Assembly: GCA_027625915.1 (NCBI GenBank)
Contig: JANTQA010000051.1
Coordinates: forward strand, 2,294,501 to 2,358,500
Length of the DNA stretch: 64,000 nt
Origin: Anaeramoeba flamelloides
Taxonomy: Eukaryota > Metamonada > Anaeramoebidae
Direction: 5' to 3'
This document shows, piece by piece, positions 48,961-60,420 of this stretch. Both the position numbers and the translations under genes were made by a program. Numbering within the stretch: the stretch's first letter is position 1; every line of letters starts with the position of its first letter. The notes beneath the pieces are model-generated. The model made no database searches, was not told the origin of the DNA, and worked only from the letters and a program-made list of their open reading frames with translations.

Positions 48961-50487
48961 AAAATAGTCAAAATTGTAAATGTTTCCTAGTGGTAAGAAG
49001 TTGATCTAATTATTTGAGCTAATAAACAATCTTTGTAGATATGTTATTTTTTGGTTTTTTTTTTCGCCTAGGCAAGAAGAAAATGATAACTTTTTTAATT
49101 ATTCTATCATTAAAATTTCCTCATAACAACATCACTCCAAGTTTTTTTCAAATATGCTAAAGTTGAGGTCGGGGTAGTAAATATACTTCAAAATGAATGG
49201 GGTGTGTGCTTTTCAGAAAGATAACAAAAACGATTTTAATTTTACTATTTTTTTATCGATTAATCACTCTTTTTTTAGGATCAATCAAAGTTTTTACTCA
49301 AATATCCTAAAAAATCCAAAAATTGAAGATATTTTGACTTTCCTGGGTAAAGTATTCTTTTAAATCACTTTTATTCATTACACTATTCTCTTTCAATTCC
49401 AGCAGAAAATATAATATAAATAGTCCTTATCAAATAATAATATTTTGAAAATTCCTTTCTTTCCTGAAGAGTGTTTGAACCAAAAATTTGTTTCAAAGAA
49501 AAAATTTACAAATGTTTGAGATTAGGCCAATTAAAACGTCTAAAGTTTGTAAAATAATTGAGAACAACAAGATCTTTTTTGAAAAACCTAAATTAATTTT
49601 TTTTTTAAGGTTGAGTCATTCTTCCAAAAATAAAAATATTCAAAAATTTCAAAAGCCCATAACTTTCGACAACCAAACAATTTGGTAAACATTTTCAATA
49701 AATCTTTCATTAATTATACCTCATAAAATTTCAAACTTTGAATTTTATTTTTTTTTTCTTGTTGTGTCTCAACAACCCTTTTATCTTTTTTCTTGAATCA
49801 AATGTAACAAAGGTTATCATAATACAAAAGATTTCTTAAACAAAACCAAAATTGGGACCTTAACTCAGAAACCGCTTCAAAACAAAAACAGTTTGATATT
49901 ATGAAACAAATAAAAAACAAACAAAATTTTTCCTAATTCCTTTGCTTTAGAAGAACAATTAAAAACCAAACAAAAACTCTTGAGATCGTGAAACACACAA
50001 ATAAAAATAGAACCAAGATTTACATTCTCTTTCTTGAAATGCTAAAAGTAATAAAAAAAGAAGACAAAGAGTTTAATTCTATTGGTTTGAATTTCAAACA
50101 TCAGTAACTAGAAGAATTCAAGCCAACAATAACAACAATTTACAACCTTTTCTTCAAACAAAAACTTTCAAGAGCCAACCTCAAAATTCATTGCACAATA
50201 ATCAAAGCAGAGATACTGTTTCAAGATAAGAAAAATCAGAGAGTAACAAACAGAAATACTTTTCCCAAAAAAACCCTACAATTGAAAAATTTCTTGAACT
50301 GTCCGAAATTCAAATAAAACCCAAACAATCTTTTACTCTTTATTTCAAAATCTTTAAAAAAAAAAATCCAAATTTCAAATATTTTGATATGATTGGACTT
50401 TTCAAAAATAAATACCAATAAATATACATTTTCCAACCAAATCTCTTGACAGTTATTCCATTTTTAGTTTAAAGTGAGATTTCTTTG

Positions 50488-50495
50488 TGACGTCA
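50488..50495. promoter_or_regulatory. perfect CRE palindrome TGACGTCA
   Basis: The consensus binding site of CREB/ATF-type bZIP dimers, 265 bp upstream of the ATG of the bZIP gene at 50761. I noticed no other copy in the window. Possible autoregulation is inference. Confidence 0.45.
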
Positions 50496-50760
50496 TTTTA
50501 ATAATTAATTTTGATTTTTCCGAAAACTTACTTTTATGAAACAAAATCAAAACAACTAACCAGTAGTACCCCCTAGACAAATCAAGATTTGAGACAAATT
50601 CATTTTATCAAATCCAAAATAATCTAAAAAAACAGCCAACTTGAAAAAATAAAAAAAAATACAAACATTTTTTTTTTGCGAATAAACTTTTTTTATACCT
50701 CTATTTTTATTAAAATTTCGCGTTTTCGCTTTATTTATAATTCTTTGATAGCTTACCGAG

Positions 50761-52389
50761 ATGGATTATATATCTGAGTCTACTGATCTCTTTGATTTTT
50801 CTAGTTATTTGAACGAGCTTTCTGATTTTGCTACTCTTGAAGATTTGGAAGCCATTACAAACAATGAAGAAAATCTGCAAGCAATCTCTTCGCCACTGAT
50901 TCTTGACGAAACATTCTTATTTGGTTCGCAACAGCAACAGCAAAAGCCTCCGCCGTTGCAAGTGCAAGTTAACGAAACTGCTACAACAACAACAACAACA
51001 ACAACAACAATAACAAATTTAACAAATCTTGAAAACAATCAATGTAACGAAACTACCAAGCCTCTTGTCAAAAGCAGGCCACCTCAAAACCCAAGAAAAA
51101 GAAGGTATGTTGTGATTAAGAAAATTAAAAAGAAAAGAGAAAAGATCACTTTCCCAACGCCTCTTGACAAAAACGGCAACCCTCGAGAATTGACAAAAAG
51201 TGAGCTTCGGAAAAGAGAACTTGAACGGAATCGTATTAATGCGATCAAAAGTCGTAAACGAAAGAAAAACTACATTAAGAAACTTGAAAAGGAGTCTCAA
51301 ACATTAAAGCAAAGAACAGGCGAGCTTAGTAACCAACTCCAAGAAATGAAGCATACTAACAAATTCTTAAAGGAGCAATCAGAAAAACTCAAACAATTGG
51401 TCCTCCAAACATTTTCTGTTAACACTGAACAATTAAACAAGATTCTCAACAACGAGAATGAAAACGAAGTCTTACAAAACGAAAATGTTCAAGAAAACGA
51501 AATAGAAAATGAAACACAAGAACAAGAACAAGAACAAGAACAAGAACAAGAACTAGAACAAGAACAAGAAGTAGAACAAGAAATAGAGTTGTCCTCTTTT
51601 GAAGAAGAGGAGAACAATAACTCGGGTTTTTGGCACGAGCTTACAACAATACCTTCTTCTTTTACTAGCGATGAAGAGTTTGCGGGAAATTTTGATTCCG
51701 TTCATGGCGAAACTGTCGCATCGCAAGATTACCAAGAAAAGAAACAAACCTTTGGGGCTTCATTACTTATAATTCTTTTCACGTTTGGCCTGATTTTCTC
51801 ATTTAGCGAATTATGCATTAATGATCATTGCATCGAATTTGGATCAATCCTAACATCATCGCCATCATCATCATCGTCTCCGGTCTCATTTTCTTTGATC
51901 CCACAATTAATGTCCACCACAAAAACAAGCTTCTTTTCTCTTTTCTCACAGGGCCAAACATGCATTGGAATTCATTTTGAAAAACTAAATGAGGAAAGGG
52001 ATACCCTTCAAATTGCATTAAACACATACCTTGAAACACAGAAATACAATAAAGACACTCACCAAAGATTACAGATAAATGGAAACGAAAAAGATGGACT
52101 ATCGGCTGAGACAAGAGAAACAGAGGGCGGAGTACCAGGTGCCCTACACGCAGCATATGGCTTAACTGATACAAGAGGCTTTGCATCGCTTAAATTGTTT
52201 GCATTTATCTTTGCTCTTGCATTTCTTCACCAGAAATTTGATAGGGGAGCTCACCGCAAACACGTCAAAAGGGAGAACAGGGATATACTTGGCCAGGCTT
52301 TTAATATTCGGATCTTGGGTATTTTAAGAAAAAAATTCCCTCGTGAACAAGATTCTTCTTTGACAAGCACACTATTATTAACTACCTAA
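50761..52389 (+). CDS. bZIP transcription factor with transmembrane segment
   Basis: An intronless 542-aa frame with ATG at 50761. The acidic, Q- and T-rich N-terminus (1-100) suits an activation domain. The basic region at about 149-170 (RKRELERNRINAIKSRKRKK) has the bZIP core N-x-x-A-x-x-S-R, followed by a zipper with leucines at 175, 182, 189, 203, 210 and Met at 196. An EQ-repeat follows (about 252-275). Residues 330-349 form one strongly hydrophobic segment (TFGASLLIILFTFGLIFSFS), and a weaker one lies at about 476-490. This order (bZIP, linker, single TM, C-terminal lumen part) is that of ATF6, CREB3 and plant bZIP17/28, which are released from the ER membrane by site-1/site-2 proteases under stress. 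An RDTL at 413-416 on the lumenal side would fit a site-1 protease RxxL site, which is inference. Which subfamily it belongs to is unclear. Confidence 0.88.
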   Translation: MDYISESTDLFDFSSYLNELSDFATLEDLEAITNNEENLQAISSPLILDETFLFGSQQQQQKPPPLQVQVNETATTTTTTTTTITNLTNLENNQCNETTKPLVKSRPPQNPRKRRYVVIKKIKKKREKITFPTPLDKNGNPRELTKSELRKRELERNRINAIKSRKRKKNYIKKLEKESQTLKQRTGELSNQLQEMKHTNKFLKEQSEKLKQLVLQTFSVNTEQLNKILNNENENEVLQNENVQENEIENETQEQEQEQEQEQELEQEQEVEQEIELSSFEEEENNNSGFWHELTTIPSSFTSDEEFAGNFDSVHGETVASQDYQEKKQTFGASLLIILFTFGLIFSFSELCINDHCIEFGSILTSSPSSSSSPVSFSLIPQLMSTTKTSFFSLFSQGQTCIGIHFEKLNEERDTLQIALNTYLETQKYNKDTHQRLQINGNEKDGLSAETRETEGGVPGALHAAYGLTDTRGFASLKLFAFIFALAFLHQKFDRGAHRKHVKRENRDILGQAFNIRILGILRKKFPREQDSSLTSTLLLTT

Positions 52390-54040
52390 ATCTAAATAGA
52401 GAATTAATAGATTGATTAATTCACTCAATTAATAATTGGATTTATGGATACTCTCAATTAACAATTATTTATTATTTTGAATATATATTTATATTCAAAT
52501 AATAATTCAATAATCATTTGTCTTCAAAACAATGGAGTGGTGAAGCATGATTATTATTATTTTTTTATCAATTGGAAAAATGGTATGGATTTTAAAACCT
52601 TTAAGAGATAATTTATTTTTAAATTAAAAAAAAAGCAAAAAAATGAAGAGTTGATAATTTTATATCAATAATAATAATATTATCTTTGTAAGTTATTGAT
52701 ATTTATATATTTATTTCTCTTCTTTTCATTTGAATTACTTAATCAATTGAACTCTCATAATGGACTCTTGTTTAATTGCTTTTGCAATTTTTAATTTTTT
52801 TTTTAATTTAATTTTTTTTTTTTTCATAAACATATTTGTTTATATTTATTTGCACTTAAAAAATAAAATGATCTTTACAATTAGTATTTTAAAAAAAAAT
52901 TTTAATTGTTTTTTGACAGATAAGAATAAAAAAAGTTGAAAATAACAATAACCAAACGAAAAGTTTCATAGACAAAAATTTTTGTTACAACTCTACTGAT
53001 AAAATTATAAGATAAAAAAATTGATTTTGAATTTTGGAAATTAATTACCCTTTTATACAAACACTAAAATGGATGGTGCGAAAATATAAATTTTTGAAGA
53101 AAAGAAAAAAAAATTATGTTATCCACTTTTTTGGTTTTTATCAGAGACCAATAAATTAGTATAACAAAAATCACATTAAAGAAGATCTATAATTTACAAT
53201 ATTGTAAAAACTTTAGGGTTTATCAATTTGAAAATATCGCTCAAAACACAATTTTATGGCGACACATTTCAAAATTTAATAAATTGTAAAATTATCTTGT
53301 AAATATTTTTGTTTTAAATATTATAATAGAGCCGAGAACCATGAGATAAAAAATATGAAATTTCAGAAAGACATTAATTGAGAACTAATTTATTTTGATC
53401 AAGATTTTTTTATGAATTGTAAACAAGACATACTTATAATTTTTTTCATTGGATATTTTTTAATTTGAGAATTTAAGATAATTTATATTAGCATCAAAAT
53501 AATTATTTTGTCATTTAAAACTATGTCATAATTTATACTAAAAAAATATTTATCAAGATTAAATATTTGATTAAATTTTTTTGTTCTTAAGAACCAAAAT
53601 TCACCTACGATAAGATTTCTATAATTATACAGGCAGATCTAAATATAGTTTTAATGAAGGAAAAGAAAAATAAAACAGATAAATGAAACTGTATTCTGAA
53701 TTTATTTAAACAAAAAAATTTATTTTTATTTTGTCATTTCTGACTATTATTATTTTTGTTAATGTAATTTAAGAAAAGTTTTCTTTCTTTTTTTTTTTTT
53801 CATAAAAAAAAAGTTTGCACAATAAAAAAATAAAAATAAAAAATAAAGTTTAAATTTATAATTGTGGTTCAAGCACCTATTAAATTATAAAAACAGAATT
53901 TTGAAAATTTTTTTAAACATTTTTTTTTTTAATTTCCATTTTCATAAATCCCTTTTGATGTTCTTTGGAATGAAACTTTAAATATTATTATAACATAGCA
54001 TAAAATAAATTCTTGTAAATAATTGATAAAAGAGAATTTG

Positions 54041-54071
<31 letters not shown>

Positions 54072-54144
54072 GGGTGTGCTTGATGTTATCCTTCAATTGG
54101 TGTTGTGATAATGCTTCAAAATATACCGACAGTATTGTTTAAAC
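52390..54144. other. intergenic, nothing recognised
   Basis: A T/A-rich spacer between convergent genes. It has AATAAAA-like stretches and a 26-base A run at 54041-54067. No repeat family or open frame of interest. Confidence 0.65.
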
Positions 54145-55116
54145 CTAGAAATTAATATCATCTTCGTCACTTGATTCTGTATCGTCTTGTAAAACTTCAT
54201 CTTCTTCGTTATTTGCCTTTTCTTTCAAATCTTTTAATAAATTTTTTAAAGTGTCATTGTCTCTTTTAAGATCTTGTATTTGAGAAAGCAGGGTTTCTTT
54301 TTCGGTTTTCCATTCTGTCTCATCATTCATATATTGTTCAATTTGCTCTACTAATTCCTTTTTTTCACGAATTCTTTTTTTTAATTCTTTTTGGAAAATT
54401 AAAAGTTTTGAATTTAATTTCAAAATTTTTTTTTTATATTTTTTTTTTGTTTGGGAAACATCTAATTGTATATTTTCTGAATTGCTTTGTTCTTTAGTGT
54501 CATTTTCTAAAATTATTTTATTTAATTTTCGATTCATCCCGATCAATTTTCTTAAATTAAGTTCTTGTTTTTCAGTTTTTGATTTTTCTTCACCAAGTGA
54601 TTTTTCTAATAATTTAATTTTATTAGTTAATTCTTCGTTTTGCTTTATAGTATTATTATTGGCTGTATTATTATTTTCATTATTATTATTATTGACGGCG
54701 GTGGTTGTTGTTGAATTATTGTTTTGATCTTTGTTGCTATTTTTTACTTTATTTGGATTGGTGTTTGGTTTTCTTCCCTTTATATTGCCTTTTAAATTAT
54801 TAGTATTATTAGATTTATCTTTTTGTGTTGTTTTTAATTTAATTCTTAAAGATCTAATATCTAAATTCTTGGTTTTAAGTTTTGATTCTAATTCTTCAAT
54901 GCGTTCCCTTAATTTCTTTTCCATATTTTTCACTTCTCCTATTTTTGACACAGACTTTGTTTTTTTTCTTATTAGTCTTCCTCTTCCCTCCCCCCTTCCT
55001 CGTCCCCGCCCTCTTGCAATTTTTGTATTTGTAGTTCTAATTACGCCAACCCCAATTGGGAAATTCGGTTCTTCTTTTCCTGTTTTAATCCCTTCTTTTT
55101 TCATTTGATTTTTCAT
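54145..55116 (-). CDS. coiled-coil protein with GR-rich segment
   Basis: Function unknown. The frame is open upstream to about 55224 but has no ATG until 55116 (MKNQMKKEGIKTG), giving 323 aa. Acceptor-like sites at AATAATAG and TTTATAG just upstream leave room for a 5' exon. In order: a short Gly/Arg repeat (ARGRGRGRGEGRGR), a first coiled coil (EKKLRERIEELESKLKTK), an Asn/Thr-rich linker, two further coiled-coil blocks (NEELTNKIKLLEKSLGEEK; ELVEQIEQ ... LLSQIQDLKRDNDTLKNLL) and a strongly acidic end (DDTESSDEDDINF). GR boxes often occur in RNA-binding or nucleolar proteins, which is only a hint. Composition resembles the other minus-strand coiled-coil gene at 59872, but no homology is evident. 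Confidence 0.75.
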   Translation of the reverse strand: MKNQMKKEGIKTGKEEPNFPIGVGVIRTTNTKIARGRGRGRGEGRGRLIRKKTKSVSKIGEVKNMEKKLRERIEELESKLKTKNLDIRSLRIKLKTTQKDKSNNTNNLKGNIKGRKPNTNPNKVKNSNKDQNNNSTTTTAVNNNNNENNNTANNNTIKQNEELTNKIKLLEKSLGEEKSKTEKQELNLRKLIGMNRKLNKIILENDTKEQSNSENIQLDVSQTKKKYKKKILKLNSKLLIFQKELKKRIREKKELVEQIEQYMNDETEWKTEKETLLSQIQDLKRDNDTLKNLLKDLKEKANNEEDEVLQDDTESSDEDDINF

Positions 55117-58111
55117 TTCTTGAAATTTTTTAGGATTAATGGTTTTGACATTTCTATAAAAATTTTTTGGTTCTATTATTTTTATTTTTACATTATTGCG
55201 AATTTTGAAAAAAAAAAAAAACAAAAATAGAGAAGAAATTTAATGAGGTTCTCTTTTTTTTAAAAAAAAAACGTTTAAGAAATTTGCTTGAAAATGAAAT
55301 TTGCTTGAAAATGAAATTTTCAGAATTTTAACACCACTAAAAAAAAATCATTTTTTTTTTTTTTCAACAAAATATTTTTGAAGAATATCAAATTAGATTC
55401 TCAACCCCAATTTAAAATTTCAACTATATTCAAACTAAAATCTTTTACAAATGGTTTAAAAAGATATATATATACAAATAAGGGAAAGGGGAGTAGATCC
55501 CAAAATATTCAAATGTGCAAAAAAAAATGATGATGCCGATCGTTTCAGAGGGGAATGTTAAAAGATATGGAAAGAAAAACCAGAAAACAATGGAAAAAAT
55601 CCAAAAAAAAAAAAATCAAAGATTTTAAGATTGCCAATAATGAAGATACAGAGGATTTGATGACTAAAATGAATTAAAAATAAATTTATTACAATTACTA
55701 TTGAATATTAGGTGGTCAATATGGCTTAACATTATCTAAGGAAAAAAAGATCTCCCAATCGAAATGATTGTGTATCATATAGTCACTCGAATTTATCTCA
55801 ATTCCAATAAATCTAAACATAGTTCTTTGATTTTTAAATTCTTTATTGTTTATTTATTCTTCAATTTTTATTCTTTTATTTTTATTTTTATACATACTCT
55901 TTATTTCAATTTTATTTTAAAAAACTAATATGGGTTTTAAATAATTCCAATAACTGTTTATTGGCTCTTTGAATTAGAAGAAACGGGTTTAGTCAATTCG
56001 AATAACGACTAGATACAATCAGAGTATCTAGAAACAGCCATTATAAGTATTTTAAAACCAATAGAATTTGCTATATATTCCCAAGAGAGCACAACAAGTT
56101 TTTTTTTGGAGAGAGCATGACACAAAAGCCTTATTGGTAAATTTGTTGAAATTTCACTAATAAATTATTGATCAATCAAATGATTAGATACCATCAACTA
56201 ATTTTATTTGAATTTTTCTCTTTCACAGAACCCAACTTTATCCTAATATCAAATCATTCTAAAAAAAATTATCCAATCATTGAAACTATTATAGAAACTA
56301 GAAAAAAGGAAATGAAAACAAAACATAAACTACAAAAAATGAAATAATTTGGAAAAAATCAAAATTTATTTCAAAAATGAATAAAACTGTGTTATTGTTA
56401 TTGTTTGGACGTTTTAGCTGTATGTAAAATTTTGAGAATTGTTATTTTATTGTTAAGGATTAAGTGTTAAAGAAAAGGCACTTAATCTCTTAAAGTGTTA
56501 ATTATGAATTGACTAAATGTGTTACTTTTAATTCAAAGGGTGGACAAAAAGAGTCATTAGGAAGCATTTTAAATTTAATTTATTTTTATAAAATAAAATT
56601 GAATTTTAGTTTATTTATAAAATAAAGAAAATTTGATTGAATTAATTTCGAGACTATTGCATTTTTTTTTCGAAAAAAGACAAAGTGGAACAATAATTTT
56701 TTGAGTGTTTTTATTTTGTTGACACGATTTCCCAATTTTCTCTAAAAAGCACGAATATACTCATGCTTGTTTTCTGAAATATTTATTTTTTCTTATTGCA
56801 TTTTTTTTTTTCTGTAATTAATCTCTTTTTAGGCCCCAAAGAAAAAAAGAATATAATTGTTTTAATTAAAAGATTTATATGAATTATCAAACTTTAATTA
56901 AAGAATATTCAATTAATACCGGCAGTTTATTTTTAATAAGTTGATGAAATAAATGATTTTTTTTTTTTTGTTTAAAAGAAGAATATCTATTCCTACACCC
57001 TTCCAAAAATTTATTATCAATCACAAAAAATGTACAAAAAATTTTATAAAATTTCACAAATAAGAAAAAACAATTTTTTTTGTTATTTACCGAATATAAT
57101 TTCTGCCTTGCAAATACATATTAATTTTTGTTTAAATCATCAATATCATACATTTTGAAATTCTAAACTCCCTCCGCAAAATTTTAGGTACAAATATTAT
57201 TTAATTAAGAAAATCTCTTTCTGACAGTTTCATTTTCACAACTATAACATGTAAAATGTATTTATTGCCTTGCTAGTTATTGTTTAAATTAATATCTTTT
57301 ATTGCTTGAAAAATCTTAAGAATAAAAAGAATAATTCAACATATGTAAAAAAAAATGATACTCTTAATTTTGTAATCCATAATCTCATTTTTATTTTTCT
57401 TTGTATTCTAAAGAAAAATTAAAAACTTGTTTTTTTTTTTTTTTTGGAATAATATACTTTTTTAAAACTTTCAGTTATATTCTATTAATTTGTTCTAAAT
57501 AATTGTAATAAATTCTAATTAATTCTTGGTTCAGGTTTCTTTTTCCTTTCCTATTCTTTTCTTATTATTTTTCTTTTTCGTTTTTCGTTTTTTGAAAATT
57601 ATGTTGATTTTTGAAAACCAAGTTGAAATTAAAAAAGGTTAATAGGTAAATAACCTTTCTAGATCCGAAATTTATTATTTTTATTCTCCTAGGTTAAGCA
57701 ATGTTCTATGAAATCAAATATAAAATTATATAATAAATCATCTTTTAAATTAAAGGGATATTAATTATTTTTGAAATATTTTTTTAATAAATGAAAAATA
57801 TTAATTAAAAAGATAAAATATAAATCATTACAAATTTCTCAAAGTGAAACTTTTAGAAATTGCTATTTGGATTGTTTTCCCCATTAAAAGATTGCGTATT
57901 TAATTATGGGAAATTGTTTATATTCCAAAAATGCTTTACAAAAAATTAAATAAATAATTTATTTGTAAAATTTTTGTTACCAAAAATTCTTGGCCACCTG
58001 TACAGGTTTATAAGGGTTTCTGAAACAAGCTAAAATTTTTTAATTTTTTGTAGACGCTTTCACACGATTTTTCACAACTTTTTTGTGAATTGAAAACCTA
58101 AAATACACAAA
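55117..58111. other. intergenic, one R3 copy
   Basis: No gene is supported apart from a possible hidden 5' exon of the minus-strand coiled-coil gene. An R3 copy lies at 56105-56445. The rest is T/A-rich. Confidence 0.6.
56105..56445 (+). repeat. dispersed repeat R3, copy 4
   Basis: Blocks GGAGAGAGCATGACAC, GGTAAATTTGTTGAAATTTC, TTGATCAATCAA, AGATACCATCAACTAATTTT, GGAAATGAAAACAAAACA and GACGTTTTAGCTGTATG occur in the same order as in copy 2 (13200-13690). Non-coding. Confidence 0.65.
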
Positions 58112-58980
58112 ATGGAACAATGGTTGAAAGTAAGTAAAAAATTTTTGTTATCAATTGCTAAACAAATCACATTTTTATTTTTATTTATTTTCTGTGTGAA
58201 TTTTTATTTTTTTTTTTGGAAAATCAAAATGTAAAATAATTTGTTTGATCCAAAATTTCTCTTTGAAAAAAGTGAAAAAAAAGGTTATCTTGTGAAACAA
58301 AGAAAATTAGAAACGTAATCGACTTTTCCATTATTTTTAAATTCCAAAATTGTAAATTATCAAAAGAATATGAGCAAATTAAAAATTAATGATTATATTA
58401 TAAATTAATGACTATATTTAAAAGAATAACTATATATACATAACCAAGAAATAGTAAATGATTTTTTCATTGTTGTGCTTCTCAACTTTTTAGTATCAAA
58501 CAAAATATTAAATTAGAAACTCTATTGGGGTGATATTGCTTTTTTTTTTTGAGGTTTATGTTTTAAGCACCATGGATCACACAAATCCCTTAATAATATT
58601 ATATAAAATAATGATTTGACACAAAATATAGGGAAACATTTCGAAAATGAATAATTTAAAAGAGTGATCAAAAAATTATATTGGTTAATTAAAGATGAAA
58701 CAATAGTCATTAAAGAGTGCTATTATTAGCATCACTCGAAAATATATTATTTATTGAATGATTTTAATAATGATCAATGGACAATAAAATAAAAAATTGG
58801 TTTACAATGATATTGAAAGTAAAACAATGAGTTGATTTGGAATCATAATGCGAAGGGGGTAAAATTCATTTTAACAATCCCATGGTTTTTGAACTCAACT
58901 GTTTTGATGCGAATATATGGGGTTTTATAAATGGTTGGAAAAAAAAAATTGAAAAATTATTTAGGGTTTAGCAATATTTT
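58112..58980 (+). pseudogene. decayed coding stretch, possibly heat-shock-factor-like
   Basis: A short first exon is plausible: MEQWLK from 58112 followed by a GTAAGT donor. From about 58650 protein-like blocks appear, broken by stops and frame changes: FKRVIKKLYWLIKDET, SKIYYLLNDFNNDQW, NELIWNHNAKGVKFIL, and in another frame FELNCFDANIWGFINGWKKK. Their order resembles an HSF DNA-binding domain (SKLYxMLND, IIxWxxxGxxFII, F-x-HNNF...N-x-YGF), but the key VRQL part is missing and the spacing is off. The stops include TAA, TAG and TGA, so recoding does not rescue it. A different family, or chance, remains possible. Confidence 0.25.
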
Positions 58981-59871
58981 CAACATAAAATAACTTTTAA
59001 TGTTTTTGTACAGCAAAGTCATTTATAAAAAAACGTGGCCAAAAAAATATTAAATAGTGTAATCAAAATGGCACTATCGAAGTTCGTTGACTGTTTTAAA
59101 GAGGCCTTTATAAAAAACTTTTCAGTTATACTTTTTGAAAATTGCTCGATTAAAAATTTTTCAGTATAATGATTGTATCGATACTTCTCTTATTTGAACA
59201 CCCCTTCGAAAAAATATAATTAAAAAATATTAATAAAAAAATTAATTTGAAATGTGATCGGAATAGTATAGTGCTGCACAAGAGTAAATATGAATGTTGT
59301 AAAAAATAGAGTTATTACACTTTTAGAGAAAAATAAAGAGTTTCATGCACTTACCCACAATTTTGGTAATAATAAATATAATATCTGATTATATTAATAG
59401 ACTAATAATAATTTTAATCAAAAAATGGTTTGGTAAATACCAATCTTTCATTTTTTTTTCTAAAAAAAAATCATTTTTCAAATAAAGTATATTGGTATTT
59501 ACCAAATGATATTATATTGAAAATCCCTTTGAGCTCAAAAATCAATTCAGGTATTATTTTTACTATTACCTAATTGCGGGCAAGTGCATGAAACTCTTTA
59601 TTTTTCTCTAAAAGTGTAAAAACTCTATTTTTTTACAACAATCCATATTTACTCTTGTGTGTTTTAAAAAAGTTCGGAATAAAAATTTTATAAAGTGTTA
59701 ATAAAGCCGTTTCTAACAAGTGAATTAGAAGGACTTTAGTGCCACTTAGAAAACTTTTTTCACACTTTTTTAAAACAGTTATAATTTGAAATATTTTGTT
59801 GATGTGAATTATTAATTCCAATTTTGTTTTTCAATTATATTATGGTTTACATGTTATTTATTTGTTTATTA
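58981..59871. other. intergenic with a foldback element
   Basis: Apart from the foldback element at 59277-59659 there is nothing recognisable. The stretch lies downstream of the minus-strand coiled-coil gene. Confidence 0.65.
59277..59659. mobile_element. foldback/MITE with about 80-bp terminal inverted repeats
   Basis: The left arm starts CACAAGAGTAAATATGAA and runs through ACACTTTTAGAGAAAAATAA and GAGTTTCATGCACTT. The right arm is its reverse complement ending CATATTTACTCTTGTG, with few differences over about 80 bp. A second, inner inverted repeat (TTTGGTAAATACCAAT with ATTGGTATTTACCAAA) flanks the centre. 383 bp, no coding frame, no clear target-site duplication. Single copy in the window. 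Confidence 0.88.
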
Positions 59872-60388
59872 TTACAAAGTTGTGAAATTATTTATATACT
59901 TACTGGCTCTCCCCTTCCCCCTCTTCTTCTTTGGGTTCTTTCTTGTTGAAGATGTGCCTGGTTTGGATTTTAATTTATTTAATTCTTTACGAAGCTCTTG
60001 GTTTTCCTTTTCAAATTCCTTTTTTTCAAGAACGATTTTTTCATTTGAAGACTGTCCAAATTCTTTCAACACTTCAATCTTTTCGGCACAGCTCATCAAT
60101 TGTTGTTGTAAAACATTTGTTTTGTTAATTTCCTCCTCTAGTCGGATGCCTAATTTTTTCAGTTTTTGATCTTTTTTTTTCACTTCTTTTTTCAATTTGG
60201 AGAGCAAAACAGAGGATGGGTTTTTGTTTTTCTGTAATTGTTTTACTTTTTCTTCTAATTTCTGATTTTTAGACTCAAGCATCCTTTTTTCTGTTTCTAA
60301 TTCCATAATAGCTATTTCTAAATTTTGATTATTTTTTTCGGTCTCTTCATCTTTTAGCCCATTTTCATTCTCATTTTCATTTTCATTC

Positions 60389-60420
<32 letters not shown>

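Larger units (their letters stand above)
47692..50760. other. intergenic, bZIP 5' flank
   Basis: No supported gene. It contains a 15-bp perfect hairpin (48181-48227), an inverted R5 copy (48646-48960) and a perfect CRE palindrome (50488-50495). An open frame at 49488-49688 has no start ATG at its 5' end and no recognisable domain. Confidence 0.6.

Noticed and set aside
49488-49688. 66-codon frame FQRKNLQMFEIRPIKTSK...
   Set aside because: It has no ATG at its start, no domain and no supporting splice sites; could be an exon but cannot be supported.
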